NCBI RefSeq assembly: GCF_046297895.1
Contig: NZ_JBKBHC010000002.1
Location: forward strand, 1-64,000
Direction of reading: 5' to 3'
Length of the DNA stretch: 64,000 bases
From: Ferrovibrio sp046297895
GTDB taxonomy: Bacteria; Pseudomonadota; Alphaproteobacteria; Ferrovibrionales; Ferrovibrionaceae
The notes under the pieces are model-generated. The model saw only the letters and a program-made list of their open reading frames with translations, did not search any database and had not been told where the DNA came from. Made by a program: the position numbers and the translations under genes. This document shows, piece by piece, positions 1 through 8,301 of the stretch. Numbering within the stretch: position 1 is the first letter of the stretch; every line of letters begins with the position of its first letter.

Positions 1-130
1 GCGGCGCGGCGATCGGCGATGCGGGCGGCGGCGGCTGGCGCCCGGGCATGACGGCTTCGCAGCCGGCCAGCAGCAGCGGCAGCGTCACGACGAGACCCGG
101 TATTGCGGTTGGGCGGATGCGAATCGACAT
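1..130 (-). CDS. Putative lipoprotein, N-terminal part only
   Basis: Reading the minus strand from the ATG at 130 gives an open frame to the window edge (43 codons). It starts with a short basic segment, then a hydrophobic stretch ending in a clear lipobox, LLAGC, with the lipidated cysteine at residue 24, followed by a proline-rich stretch (PPPPASPIAAP). This is a type II signal peptide, so the product should be anchored in the inner or outer membrane. The mature domain lies outside the window and no family can be named. The Shine-Dalgarno is weak. The gene is divergent from the lipoprotein gene at 447. Confidence 0.6.
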   Translation of the reverse strand, partial: MSIRIRPTAIPGLVVTLPLLLAGCEAVMPGRQPPPPASPIAAP

Positions 131-446
131 GTCCGGGACGATACGCAAGCCGCGTTGAGGGGGGAAGCCATGGGCGATCGGGTTTTCTGAACCTGCCTAA
201 ACAACTACAGGCTCCTCCTAAGTAAACACAATAGTAATTCCTGGGATAAACCTGTGACATTGCCGGTATATACTTGTGACTGATGAAATAAAGCGGAGAC
301 CTAGAGAAATACACATTGCCGAATACTTCGGAATCGCCAAGTCTGGTCATCGAGCGACGGGCCTCCCGGCCTCCCCAGTCTTATTGGCCAGTCTTTTGAT
401 CCAGTCTTTATGGCCGGCCCGTTCGCGCACAGAAGGAGGAATTCCC
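131..446. other. AT-richer intergenic region between divergent lipoprotein genes
   Basis: This gap separates two divergent lipoprotein genes. Roughly 190-310 is clearly AT-richer than the surroundings and is the likely promoter zone. I see no convincing -35/-10 pair. The frame of the downstream lipoprotein stays open back to 276, but that extension has no signal-peptide logic or Shine-Dalgarno and is not taken as coding. A three-copy 13-bp tandem repeat sits at 375-413. Confidence 0.5.
375..413. repeat. Three tandem 13-bp repeats upstream of lipoprotein gene
   Basis: Three adjacent units begin at 375, 388 and 401: CCAGTCTTATTGG, CCAGTCTTTTGAT and CCAGTCTTTATGG. The first eight bases (CCAGTCTT) are identical in all three. 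They end about 20 bp before the Shine-Dalgarno of the glycine-zipper lipoprotein. They could be a protein-binding array or part of the 5' leader; nothing in the sequence decides between these. Confidence 0.6.
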
Positions 447-713
447 ATGACGACGCATTCCACTGGATATTCGGCCTCCAGGCTCGCCCCGCGCCTGGCC
501 GCCCTCGCCCTGGTCGGCCTGTTCGCGGTCGGCTGCAGCGGCATGAACGACCAGCAGCAGCGGGCATTGTCCGGCGGCGCGCTGGGCGCGGCCGGCGGCG
601 CGGTGATCGGCGCCGTGACGGGCAGCACGGTGACCGGCGCGCTGATCGGCGCCGCGGCCGGCACGGCCGGCGGCCTGCTCTATCACGAGTCGGAAAAGGG
701 CAAGAAGAAGTGA
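447..713 (+). CDS. Glycine-zipper outer-membrane-type lipoprotein
   Basis: An 88-residue protein. The ATG at 447 follows a strong AGGAGGA at 434-440, which decides the start. It has a signal peptide with lipobox FAVGC (Cys30), then a mature part dominated by glycine-zipper motifs (GGALGAAGGAVIGAVTG and GALIGAAAGTAGG) and a charged tail (ESEKGKKK). This resembles YMGG/17-kDa-antigen-type glycine-zipper lipoproteins that sit in the outer membrane. The next gene on the same strand, 35 bp on, encodes a protein with the soluble half of that antigen family, so the two may act together. The precise function is unknown. Confidence 0.8.
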   Translation: MTTHSTGYSASRLAPRLAALALVGLFAVGCSGMNDQQQRALSGGALGAAGGAVIGAVTGSTVTGALIGAAAGTAGGLLYHESEKGKKK

Positions 714-748
714 AGTAACGCCTTCAGGGTTTAGCGGAGCGGCGCGTC

Positions 749-1366
749 ATGCCTGCCTCAACCCCGCGATGGAGCACCCCCTCCATCGTCGCGCCGTGGC
801 CTGGTCGCCGACCCACCCTCGGCCTGGCCGCTGCCATCGTCGCCTCGGTGCTGTCCGGGGCGGCGATGGCTGATCCGCTGATCCATAATTCCGCTGCCCA
901 TTCCGCGCCGGCCGGCATGCTGCGCGGCCCCTCGGCGGCACCTTACGCCGTCTATTCCGCGCGGTTCGGCATCGACCGCGGCACCTGCGACCGCAGCCTG
1001 GTGGCCCGCGACATGGCCGGTCGCGACCTGACCGGCCGGCACAGGACCGCCGCCTCGGGCCAGCCGGAAACGCCGCCGGGCCCGGCCGGCCAAGCGGCAA
1101 TGCTGCGCGGCATGGATGCCATCGACCAGGGCTGCGTCAGCCGCGTGCTGGAATTCGCGCCCGACCGCCAGACCATCCGCTGGTACGGCGCCGGGCGCGC
1201 GGGTTACGCCGACACGGCCTATGCCTTCACGCCGCTCGCCACGTTCGAGCGCAACGGATTCTACTGCCGGGACTTCCGCGCCGTCGCCACCCGCGACGGC
1301 CGCGACGACCAGGTCTACGGCACGGCCTGCCGCCGGCCCGACGGGGCATGGCAGAAGGACGGCTGA
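749..1366 (+). CDS. Secreted surface-antigen-like protein (RT0821/Lpp0805-type C-terminus)
   Basis: A 205-residue protein. Residues 24-41 form a hydrophobic signal sequence with a likely cut after AMA. The last 40 residues contain the pattern CRDF-x(n)-YGTACRRPDGAWQ, which resembles the C-terminal domain of RT0821/Lpp0805-type surface proteins (CREY...AYGTACRQPDGSW). A GGAG at 737-740 precedes the ATG. The gene follows a glycine-zipper lipoprotein; in many 17-kDa antigens both parts are in one chain, here they are on separate genes. The domain match is from memory of the motif. Confidence 0.6.
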   Translation: MPASTPRWSTPSIVAPWPGRRPTLGLAAAIVASVLSGAAMADPLIHNSAAHSAPAGMLRGPSAAPYAVYSARFGIDRGTCDRSLVARDMAGRDLTGRHRTAASGQPETPPGPAGQAAMLRGMDAIDQGCVSRVLEFAPDRQTIRWYGAGRAGYADTAYAFTPLATFERNGFYCRDFRAVATRDGRDDQVYGTACRRPDGAWQKDG

Positions 1367-1437
1367 ACCGCCACGGCGCGCCGCCGCAGGATTCTGCCGC
1401 GCGGATCGTATTCAGAACCATTGCAAGGGAGGCCTCC

Positions 1438-1668
1438 ATGCTGACCAACACGCTGCTGATCTGCATCACCCAGGAAGCGCTGGCCAAGACCCGCGCCCGG
1501 CTGGCCGCCCGGCGCAAGGACAAATCCGGCGCCGACGGCACGCCCGCGACCAAACCCACGAGCAAATCCGGGGCCAAAGCGGGGCAGCCGGCGCCGCACC
1601 TGGATCTGGCGGCCTATCGGCGCCGCGAGCCGGCCGAGCGGCCGCGCATGGCCGCCCTGCGGCACTGA
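1438..1668 (+). CDS. Small basic hypothetical protein
   Basis: A 76-residue protein. The ATG at 1438 follows AAGGGAGG at 1425-1432, which favours this start over the in-frame ATG at 1348 inside the preceding gene. The N-terminus (MLTNTLLICITQEALAKTRA) is moderately hydrophobic; the rest is rich in Lys, Arg, Ala and Pro, probably disordered. I recognise no family. It is convergent with phnE, whose stop lies 4 bp away. Confidence 0.45.
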   Translation: MLTNTLLICITQEALAKTRARLAARRKDKSGADGTPATKPTSKSGAKAGQPAPHLDLAAYRRREPAERPRMAALRH

Positions 1669-1672
1669 AGCC

Positions 1673-2485
1673 TCAGATCAGAACCTTGCGGATGCGGGCC
1701 GATACCAGATCGACCGCGCTGACCAGCAGGATGATCATGAGCATCACCGCGCAGGTCTGATCGAAGCGGAACCCGCGAATGACTTCCCACAGCACCACGC
1801 CGATGCCGCCGGCGCCGACCATGCCGACCACCGAGGCCGAACGCACATTGGCCTCGAAGCGGTAGAGCGAATACGACACCCAGAGCGGCATCACCTGCGG
1901 GATCACGCCATAGACGATCTCTTCCAGCGCGTTGGCGCCGGTGGCGCGGATGCCTTCCACCGGCTGCGGGTCGATGGCCTCCACGGCTTCGGAAAACAGC
2001 TTGGCCAGCGTGCCGGTGGTGTGCAGCCACAGCGCCAGCGCCCCGGCAAAGGGGCCCAGGCCGACCGCCACCACGAACAGCATGGCGAAAACCATCTCGT
2101 TGATCGAGCGCAGCGCGTCCAGCATGCGGCGCACCGGCTGGTAGATCCAGACCGGCGCGATGTTGGAGGCCGCCAGCAGGCTGAGCGGCACGGCGCAGAT
2201 CACGGCGAGCAGGGTACCCCAGATGGCGATATGCAGGGTGACGATCAGTTCGTCGAGATAGTAGCGCCAGTCGGTGAAATCGGGCGGGAAGAAATCGCCC
2301 AGGAAGGTGGCCATGTTGCCGGCATCGGTGACCAGTTTCATCGGCGCGATCTCGGCGCCGCGCCAGGACCAGACCAGCATCGCCGCGATCAGACCGTAGA
2401 TCAGCATGCGGCCGAGCGAGGTCTTCAGGCCCGGCTTCGGCGGATGGATCGGATGGTCGTGGATGACGGCAGTGCTGACGGACAT
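1673..2485 (-). CDS. phnE: Phosphonate ABC transporter permease PhnE
   Basis: A 270-residue inner-membrane permease of the binding-protein-dependent class. After a cytoplasmic N-terminus it has a membrane segment around residues 25-45, then the conserved core beginning LDELIVTLHIAIWGT and further membrane helices. The ATPase-docking EAA loop is visible as EGIRATGANALEEIVYGVIPQ. The family forms PhnC2E2 with PhnD delivering alkylphosphonates. It is the last gene of phnC-phnD-phnE, 64 bp after phnD. The length is normal for single PhnE permeases. Confidence 0.93.
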   Translation of the reverse strand: MSVSTAVIHDHPIHPPKPGLKTSLGRMLIYGLIAAMLVWSWRGAEIAPMKLVTDAGNMATFLGDFFPPDFTDWRYYLDELIVTLHIAIWGTLLAVICAVPLSLLAASNIAPVWIYQPVRRMLDALRSINEMVFAMLFVVAVGLGPFAGALALWLHTTGTLAKLFSEAVEAIDPQPVEGIRATGANALEEIVYGVIPQVMPLWVSYSLYRFEANVRSASVVGMVGAGGIGVVLWEVIRGFRFDQTCAVMLMIILLVSAVDLVSARIRKVLI

Positions 2486-2549
2486 GGATCAATCCCCGGC
2501 AAGGAAACCGGCGGAGCGACCTGCGCCGCTCCGCCGCGCAATAGGATGG

Positions 2550-3527
2550 TTACGAACCCATCTGCTTGTTGAGCTCGGCCAGCTTGGCCTCGATCTCGGC
2601 CAGCTTCCTGGCCTTCTCGTCGGCGGCCATGTTGGCATCGGCCTCGATCTTCAGCTTGTCGCGGAACAGGCCGAGCTGGCGGATCGGCAGCAGCTGCTTG
2701 TTCGACGATTCCTTGAACGGCGCCCATTGCAGGCCCGCCAGAACCTTCTTCTCCGCCTCGTCCTTGGTGCCGTAGGTGAGGAAGAAGGTCTTGATCTTCT
2801 TCTTGTCGGCATCCGACAGGTCCTTGCGCCACACGATCGGATCGGACGGGATCAGCGGCGACTTCCAGATCTCCTTGATCTGGGCATACTTTTCCGGCGC
2901 CGTCGTCTTCAGGCGATCCATGTTCTCGGTATTGTTGGTGGCGACATCGACCTGCCTGTTGGCCACGGCCAGCGCGTTGGTCTCGTGATTGGCCGTCACC
3001 ACGCGGGTGAAATGCTTGCGGATGTCGATATTGTTCTGGCCCCAGGCGAAATAGCTCGGCACCAGGAAGCCGGACGTGGAATTCGGGTCGCCGTTGCCCA
3101 GCGTGTATTTGCCCGGCGCGGCGAGCAGGTCCTTCAGGGAGTTGATCGGGCTGTCCTTGTGCACCAGCAGCAGCGACCAGTAGCCCGGCGAACCGTCAGC
3201 CGCAACCGACTGCACGAAGACCTCGCCGTCGGCGCGGTCGACGGCCTGGATGGCCGAGGCGTTGCCGTACCAGGCGATCTGCACCTTGTTGAAGCGCATG
3301 CCCTCGATGATGCCGGCATAGTCAGGTGCGAAGAAGCCGTTCACCTTCATGCCGAGCTGCTTTTCCATGTCGGCCAGGAAGGGCTGCCACACGGTCTTGA
3401 GGTTGGCGCTCGACTCGGTCGAGATGATGCCGAAATTCAGCTCCTTCAGGTCGGCGGCCTGGGCACCGCCGGCGGCGGCAAGCGCAACGGCCGCGACGGC
3501 GGCTTTCAGCATGGTACGGCGCAGCAT
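2550..3527 (-). CDS. phnD: Phosphonate-binding periplasmic protein PhnD
   Basis: A 325-residue type II periplasmic binding protein. Residues 1-24 are a signal peptide (MLRRTMLKAAVAAVALAAAG..., cut after AQA). Family hallmarks include LNFGIISTESSANLKTVWQP near the mature N-terminus, YAGIIEGMRFNKVQIAWYGN in the ligand region and NGDPNSTSGFLVPSYF later. GGGAGA lies just upstream of the ATG at 3527 and supports it over the longer open frame, which runs back through phnC. It captures phosphonates in the periplasm and passes them to PhnE/PhnC. It lies 44 bp downstream of phnC. Confidence 0.94.
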   Translation of the reverse strand: MLRRTMLKAAVAAVALAAAGGAQAADLKELNFGIISTESSANLKTVWQPFLADMEKQLGMKVNGFFAPDYAGIIEGMRFNKVQIAWYGNASAIQAVDRADGEVFVQSVAADGSPGYWSLLLVHKDSPINSLKDLLAAPGKYTLGNGDPNSTSGFLVPSYFAWGQNNIDIRKHFTRVVTANHETNALAVANRQVDVATNNTENMDRLKTTAPEKYAQIKEIWKSPLIPSDPIVWRKDLSDADKKKIKTFFLTYGTKDEAEKKVLAGLQWAPFKESSNKQLLPIRQLGLFRDKLKIEADANMAADEKARKLAEIEAKLAELNKQMGS

Positions 3528-3571
3528 AGGTTTGTCTCCCGGTTGGTTGGAACTGCGGAACGAAAGAATCG

Positions 3572-4456
3572 TCAGGCCAGTGCCGGCAGCATGCGCGGCA
3601 CCGCGCGGCTGGCGGCGGCGGGTGCCTCGGGGGCCACGTTGTCGGCGGCGGGCTGCGGCAGGCTTCCCGTCTCCAGGGTGCCGAAGTCGAGATCGGTGTC
3701 GTTGCCGTAGATGCCGCGCAGCAGCGCGGCGGTAACGGCCGAGGCGGCGCCGTCGAACATCACCCTGCCGTCGCGCAGCGCGATCACGCGGCGGCAGTAT
3801 TTCAGGGCGAAATCCACCTGATGCAGCGACACCACGACGGTGACACCATCGGCTTCGTTGATGCCGGCCAGCGCCTCCATCACCTTGCGCGAGGATTCGG
3901 GGTCCAGCGAGGCGATCGGCTCGTCGGCCAGGATGATCTTGGCCTGCTGCACCAGGGCACGGGCGATGGCGGCGCGCTGCTGCTGGCCGCCCGACAGCGT
4001 GGAGGCGCGCTGGAAGGCGCAGGGTGCGATGCCGACGCGGTCCAGGGCTGCGACGGCGATACGACGCTGCTCGTCGGAGAAGCGCCGGAACAGGCTGCGC
4101 CAGAGCGGCATGCGGCCGAGATTGCCGGCCAGCACGTTGGTGATCACCTGCAGGCGGCCGACCAGGTTGAACTGCTGGAACACGAAGCCGATGCCGGCGC
4201 GGGTCTCGCGGATGCCCTTGCCGAGTCTGCCATGCGCCTGCACCATGCGGCCATCCACCACGATCTGGGCATGCGCGTCGCGGTCGCCTACGGTGAGTCC
4301 GGCGACATGGCGCAGCAGGGTGGATTTGCCCGAACCCGAGGCACCGATCAGGGCCACCATTTCGCCGGGCTGGATGGTAAGGGTAATATTGTCGAGCGCC
4401 CGCTTGCCGGTCCGAAAGGTTTTCGATAGATGGGCGATCTCGATGGCGGCGCGCAT
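3572..4456 (-). CDS. phnC: Phosphonate ABC transporter ATP-binding protein PhnC
   Basis: A 294-residue ABC ATPase. Walker A is GASGSGKST (residues 38-46), the signature is LSGGQQQR, Walker B is IILADEP, followed by a switch histidine in VVSLHQVD. The N-terminus IEIAHLSKTFRTGKRALDNI and the internal VFQQFNLVGRLQVITNVLAG are characteristic of PhnC. It powers phosphonate uptake through PhnE. The C-terminus carries about 30 extra Ala/Pro-rich residues. It is the first gene of phnCDE; a half Pho-box-like CTGTCAC lies upstream on the minus strand. Confidence 0.93.
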   Translation of the reverse strand: MRAAIEIAHLSKTFRTGKRALDNITLTIQPGEMVALIGASGSGKSTLLRHVAGLTVGDRDAHAQIVVDGRMVQAHGRLGKGIRETRAGIGFVFQQFNLVGRLQVITNVLAGNLGRMPLWRSLFRRFSDEQRRIAVAALDRVGIAPCAFQRASTLSGGQQQRAAIARALVQQAKIILADEPIASLDPESSRKVMEALAGINEADGVTVVVSLHQVDFALKYCRRVIALRDGRVMFDGAASAVTAALLRGIYGNDTDLDFGTLETGSLPQPAADNVAPEAPAAASRAVPRMLPALA

Positions 4457-4496
4457 GCGCTTCCCCTCTGCGGTCTGTGTCGTCGCAAGCAGGGGC

Positions 4497-4519
4497 GCTA
4501 TAGCAATGCCATGTGACAG
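4497..4519 (-). promoter_or_regulatory. Possible phnC promoter with half Pho-box
   Basis: Read on the minus strand, CTGTCAC (4519-4513) is followed by GCTATAGC (4504-4497). CTGTCA is the conserved half of a PhoB box, and TATAGC could serve as a -10. The second half-box does not match well. Phosphate control is known for many phn operons, but here it is only suggested. Confidence 0.25.
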
Positions 4520-4624
4520 TTCGATTGCGGTTCGGCGACGCGGGGGTGAAATCCCCGGCCGTTTGCCGCGCCGTTAACTTACCCACAAGACCCTTTGCCG
4601 ACTTGTCTAGGGATTCGACCCCGC

Positions 4625-5320
4625 ATGGCGCCCCGCTTCGCCCTCTATGCCGCCCCGCCGGCCAATCATCCGCTGCACGGTTTCGCCGCGCGCTGGCTCG
4701 GCTGGGACGCCGAAAGCGGCGAGTCGCATGACGCCCAGCCGGCCGCCGGCCTGCCGGCCGAACGCATAGCCGCGATCACCGCCGAACCGCGCCGCTATGG
4801 CCTGCACGGCACCCTGAAGCCGCCTTTCCGTCTGCGGCACGGCTGCGACGAGGGGATGCTGATCGTGGCGCTGGAACAATTTGCCGCCGCCCATGCGCCG
4901 GTGCGGCTGCCGCCGCTGCAGGTCGCGGTGCTGGGCAGCTTCATCGCGCTGCGGCCATCCCTGCCCTGCCCTGACATCGATGCGCTGGCCGGCGCTTGCG
5001 TGCAGGCCTTCGATGCCTTGCGCGCGCCATCATCGGAAACGGAGCTGGCGCGACGGCGCAGCGCCGGACTGACCGCCCGCCAGGACGCCAACCTGATCCA
5101 GTGGGGCTATCCTTACGTGTTCGAGGATTTCCGCCTGCATTTCACCCTGACCGGCCGCATCGAGGATGCGGCCGAGCGTGCGGCCGTGCTGGCACATCTG
5201 ACGGCCCAGACTGCGCCGCTGCTGCGGCGGGGCCTCGATGTGGAAGACATCTGCCTGTTCGTGCAGATGCAGAGCGACGGCCCCTTCCGCGTTGCCGGGC
5301 GCTACCGCCTGACGGGCTAG
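4625..5320 (+). CDS. DUF1045 phosphonate-metabolism protein, 2H phosphoesterase type
   Basis: A 231-residue protein. The start APRFALYAAPP is typical of the DUF1045 family, which is found with C-P lyase genes. Two H-x-T motifs of the 2H phosphoesterase fold are visible: HGTLKPPF (about residues 60-67) and HFTLTG (about 174-179), the expected catalytic pair. It lies between phnCDE and the phnG-N operon but on the opposite strand. No phnP is seen here, so this protein might open the cyclic ribose phosphate left by C-P lyase; that role is inference. Its stop overlaps the stop of the convergent LysE gene by a few bases. Confidence 0.8.
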   Translation: MAPRFALYAAPPANHPLHGFAARWLGWDAESGESHDAQPAAGLPAERIAAITAEPRRYGLHGTLKPPFRLRHGCDEGMLIVALEQFAAAHAPVRLPPLQVAVLGSFIALRPSLPCPDIDALAGACVQAFDALRAPSSETELARRRSAGLTARQDANLIQWGYPYVFEDFRLHFTLTGRIEDAAERAAVLAHLTAQTAPLLRRGLDVEDICLFVQMQSDGPFRVAGRYRLTG

Positions 5321-5970
5321 CCGCGCACGCCCTCGACGATTAGGCGAATCCCGAGCAGCGCCATCACACCGCCGGCCATACGGTCGATCCAGTGCTTGGC
5401 ATTCAGATACAGCGCCCGCGGCCGGCCGGCGGAAAACGCCACCGCCACCAGCGCATACCAGCCGCATTCCACCACGAACACCGCCGGCACCAGCAGTGCG
5501 GCGAGCCAGACGGATGGCTGCGCCGGCATCAGCGCCGCGAAAATGCCGGCATAGACCACGGCGGTCTTGGGGTTGGAAAGCTGGGTGAGCAGGCCCATGC
5601 AAAAGGCCCGCAGGGTGCCGCGTTCCGCCGAGCCATTGGTGGTGGCACCGTCATCTGCCACGATCAGCGGCTGCCTGGCGCCGCGCCACAGCCGCCAGGC
5701 CAGCCAGCACAGATACAGCCCGCCGGCGAGTTTGAGCGCCAGATACAGCCAGCCCACCTGGGCCAGCAGGGCGATCAGGCCGAGCAGGGCCAAGCCGGCG
5801 AACACCGCGCCGCCGATGCCCATGCCGAAAGCGGCGGCCAGACCGGCCGGACGGCCGGCGGCAATCGCCGTGCGCGCCACCAGCACGAAGCTGGGACCGG
5901 GGCTGGCCGCGCCCAGGGCAATGGCAACGGTGATGCTGAACAGCGGAAGCAGGATATCCAGATTGTCCAT
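5317..5970 (-). CDS. LysE/RhtB family exporter at the end of the phn operon
   Basis: A 217-residue membrane protein with about six hydrophobic segments. The N-terminal family pattern is visible as ALGAASPGPSFVLVARTAI, followed by GLAAAFGMGIGGAVFAGLALLG, and the conserved LLTQLSNPKTAVVYAGIFA lies in the middle. LysE/RhtB proteins export amino acids or similar small molecules. It follows phnN by 42 bp on the same strand, so it may export an aminophosphonate by-product, but the substrate cannot be told from sequence. Confidence 0.82.
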   Translation of the reverse strand: MDNLDILLPLFSITVAIALGAASPGPSFVLVARTAIAAGRPAGLAAAFGMGIGGAVFAGLALLGLIALLAQVGWLYLALKLAGGLYLCWLAWRLWRGARQPLIVADDGATTNGSAERGTLRAFCMGLLTQLSNPKTAVVYAGIFAALMPAQPSVWLAALLVPAVFVVECGWYALVAVAFSAGRPRALYLNAKHWIDRMAGGVMALLGIRLIVEGVRG

Positions 5971-6012
5971 GGGGCGGCGACTCCGGCAAGAAACGGTCGC
6001 CAGTATGCCGGA

Positions 6013-6579
6013 TCAGGGCCGCTTTTGCAGCAGGGCCACGAAGGCCTGCACGGTGTCGGCCAGGGCGCCGTCGTTGTTGAGGATCGCCACGTCGTCGCCC
6101 TGAAGGCTGAAAGCGGCGGCACGGCTGAGGCGTTCCTCGATTTCGGCAGCACTTTCGCGGCCGCGCTGGTGCAGTCGGCGGCGCAGCACCTCGGGCGAGG
6201 CCGTGATGCCCACCACCAGCAGGCCGGGATATTTGCGCCGCGCTTCCGCGATGCTGGCCCGCGAGACATTCACCACCACCTGGCGGCCGGCGGCCAGATC
6301 GGCCTCGATGCTGCTCGGGATGCCGTAATGCAGGCCGTGGGCCGGCCAGTGCAGCGCAAAGTCGCCTCGGTCTGCCATGGCGGCGAAATCGGCCTCGCTG
6401 GCCGATATGTAATCCTCGCCACCCAGGCCCGGCGCGCGCGTCACCACGCGGCGCGGGAACACCACATCGGGATCATCCTTCAGGGCAGCGCGGGCGCCGT
6501 CCAGCACGCTGTCCTTGCCGACCCCGCTGGGGCCGACGACAAGCACAAGGCGCCCGGGCTTGCCCACGCCTTGGCCCAT
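6013..6579 (-). CDS. phnN: Ribose 1,5-bisphosphate phosphokinase PhnN
   Basis: A 188-residue P-loop kinase. Walker A is GPSGVGKDS near residues 16-24, and the guanylate-kinase-like RRVVTRAPGLGGEDY is characteristic of PhnN. The family phosphorylates ribose 1,5-bisphosphate to PRPP, the last step of the C-P lyase pathway, returning the ribose carrier to nucleotide metabolism. It lies 4 bp downstream of the HD-domain gene and is clearly co-transcribed with phnM and upstream genes. Confidence 0.92.
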   Translation of the reverse strand: MGQGVGKPGRLVLVVGPSGVGKDSVLDGARAALKDDPDVVFPRRVVTRAPGLGGEDYISASEADFAAMADRGDFALHWPAHGLHYGIPSSIEADLAAGRQVVVNVSRASIAEARRKYPGLLVVGITASPEVLRRRLHQRGRESAAEIEERLSRAAAFSLQGDDVAILNNDGALADTVQAFVALLQKRP

Positions 6580-6583
6580 GCGG

Positions 6584-7135
6584 TCAGGCCGCCGGCTTCA
6601 GCGCGGCTGCGATGATCGGGCGGTAATGCGCCAGATCGGGCGTCTTCAGCCGCGGCGACTTGGCGGCGTCATCCCAACGGCGCAGCTTCACGGCATCCGC
6701 CGCAAAGGGCCGCGCCATGAAGGCGGCGGCCTCGGCCGCGCTGTAGATGCCGCCCTGCACCTCCAGGCTGGTTTTCGACGCGGGCGACAGGCCGGCCCAG
6801 TAGGCCGCCTCGGCCTGGCAGAGATAACGCTTGGCATCGACATGCAGGCGCACGGGCTGCACCACCGCCTCGGGGAAATGCCGCACCAGCCAGTCGGCGG
6901 CGACATGCTCATGCCCGGCATCGACGCCCTGCTCGGCCAGGCCCTCGTCGCCCGCGCCGACCAGATGGCCGACATCGTGCAGCAGGGCCGCCGCGATCAG
7001 TTCCGGCGTCGAGCCCATGCGTTCGGCATGCATGGCGCATTGCAGGGCATGCTCGAGCTGGCTGACGGCTTCCATGCCGTAGCGCTCGGCGCCGGCCTGC
7101 CCCAGCAGGGCGATGATCTGGTCGACGATCTGCAT
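6584..7135 (-). CDS. Phosphonate-associated HD-domain oxygenase (PhnZ-like)
   Basis: A 183-residue HD-domain protein of the phosphonate-operon HDIG type. The HD pair is H53-D54 in LLHDVGH. The N-terminal YGMEAVSQLEHALQCA gives Tyr19 and Glu22 with the Y-x-x-E spacing of PhnZ Tyr24/Glu27, plus a conserved QLxHA. PhnZ is a mixed-valence diiron oxygenase that cleaves 2-amino-1-hydroxyethylphosphonate. Here the gene sits between phnM (17 bp upstream) and phnN (4 bp downstream), without a visible PhnY hydroxylase partner. The substrate is unknown; it may process a phosphonate or a C-P lyase by-product. Confidence 0.85.
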   Translation of the reverse strand: MQIVDQIIALLGQAGAERYGMEAVSQLEHALQCAMHAERMGSTPELIAAALLHDVGHLVGAGDEGLAEQGVDAGHEHVAADWLVRHFPEAVVQPVRLHVDAKRYLCQAEAAYWAGLSPASKTSLEVQGGIYSAAEAAAFMARPFAADAVKLRRWDDAAKSPRLKTPDLAHYRPIIAAALKPAA

Positions 7136-7152
7136 GGCGATACCTCCCGAGG

Positions 7153-8301
7153 CTACATCACGCGCTGGCCGGCGCGCCAGACCGCACGCACCACCGGGGT
7201 GTCGTCGATCAGGCTGACGCGCAGGAGATCGGCGCGTTTGCCCGGCTCGATGGTGCCGCGATCGGTCAGGCCGATCGATTCGGCCGGATTGGTCGCCGCC
7301 ATCGCCACCGCCTTCGGCAGGTCGATGCCGGGCACCTGTCTGGGCAGCAGGAAGACCGACTGGATCATGCTGCTGGGCACGTAATCCGACGAGATGATGT
7401 CGAGATGGCCGCGTTCGGCCAGGCTGCGGGCCGAGATGTTGCCCGAATGCGAACCGCCGCGCACCAGATTGGGCCCGCCCATCATCACCTGCATGCCATG
7501 CCGGCGCGACAATTCGGCCGCTTCAAAGGTGGTGGGAAATTCCGCCACCACCATGCCATCGCCGGCCGCCTCGGCCACATGCTCGGGGGTGGCGTCGTCA
7601 TGGCTGGCCAGCGGCAGGCCTTTCGCGCGGCACAGTTCGACCAGGGCGCGGCGATTCTTCGCGCCATGGGCCTCGGCGGCGGCGATCTGGGTTGCCATGA
7701 AGGCATCCATCTGCTCGTCGGTCATGCCGAACTTGCCCTGATAATATTCGCGATACTTCTCGGGCCTGACGAACTGGCGCTGGCCGGGCGTGTGGTCCAT
7801 CACCGAGACCAGCTTGAGCCAGCTTATGTGCGACATCGGCTCGATCAGCTCCATCAGTGCCCCGAACGACACCTCGCAGCGCAGATGCAGCAGATGCTCG
7901 GCGCGCAGCATGCCGTCCTTCTGGCTCGCCTCGATGGCGGCGATCATGTCGCGCAGGATTTCCATGCGCACCGAGCCGTCGCGTACGTCGCCCACGGCAA
8001 TCGCATCCAGCACGGTGGTGATGCCGGCGGCGGCCACCTGGGCATCGTGGCTGATCACCGCCAGCTTGCCGGGCCAGCGCACGCCGGGGCGCGGGGCGAA
8101 ATGCTTTTCCAGGTTGTCGGTATGCAGCTCGACCAGGCCCGGCAGCAGGTAGTCGCCGCCGAAATCGACGGCGCCGGCAACGGGCCGGCTGCCGGTGTCG
8201 ATATCGGCGATCACGCCGTCGCGCACCAGCAGGCTGCCGGCGGGGATTTCGGCAGCGCGGCCAACGATACGGGCGTTGGTGATGACCAGTTCGGGACTCA
8301 T
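7153..8301 (-). CDS. phnM: Alpha-D-ribose 1-methylphosphonate 5-triphosphate diphosphohydrolase PhnM
   Basis: A 382-residue amidohydrolase-superfamily enzyme. The metal site starts with ELHTDNLEKHFAPRPGVRWP, a PhnM hallmark; later come LASHDDATPEHV and the C-terminal IISSDYVPSSMI and GTIEPGKRADLL. PhnM removes pyrophosphate from ribose 1-methylphosphonate 5-triphosphate, making the C-P lyase substrate. The ATG at 8301 overlaps the phnL stop by 4 bp, showing translational coupling. Confidence 0.95.
   Translation of the reverse strand: MSPELVITNARIVGRAAEIPAGSLLVRDGVIADIDTGSRPVAGAVDFGGDYLLPGLVELHTDNLEKHFAPRPGVRWPGKLAVISHDAQVAAAGITTVLDAIAVGDVRDGSVRMEILRDMIAAIEASQKDGMLRAEHLLHLRCEVSFGALMELIEPMSHISWLKLVSVMDHTPGQRQFVRPEKYREYYQGKFGMTDEQMDAFMATQIAAAEAHGAKNRRALVELCRAKGLPLASHDDATPEHVAEAAGDGMVVAEFPTTFEAAELSRRHGMQVMMGGPNLVRGGSHSGNISARSLAERGHLDIISSDYVPSSMIQSVFLLPRQVPGIDLPKAVAMAATNPAESIGLTDRGTIEPGKRADLLRVSLIDDTPVVRAVWRAGQRVM

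Noticed and set aside
276..446. Upstream extension of the glycine-zipper lipoprotein
   Set aside because: It would put 57 residues before the signal peptide; the strong AGGAGGA and the lipobox position favour the start at 447.
2406..3710. Open frame of 434 codons antisense to phnD and phnE
   Set aside because: phnD and phnE on the minus strand are unambiguous; the plus-strand product is compositionally biased and has no ribosome-binding site or conserved motif.
4607..4614. GTCTAGGG near the DUF1045 start as a second PhnF site
   Set aside because: Only six of eight positions of GTMTAKAC match and there is no partner half-site, so chance is likely.
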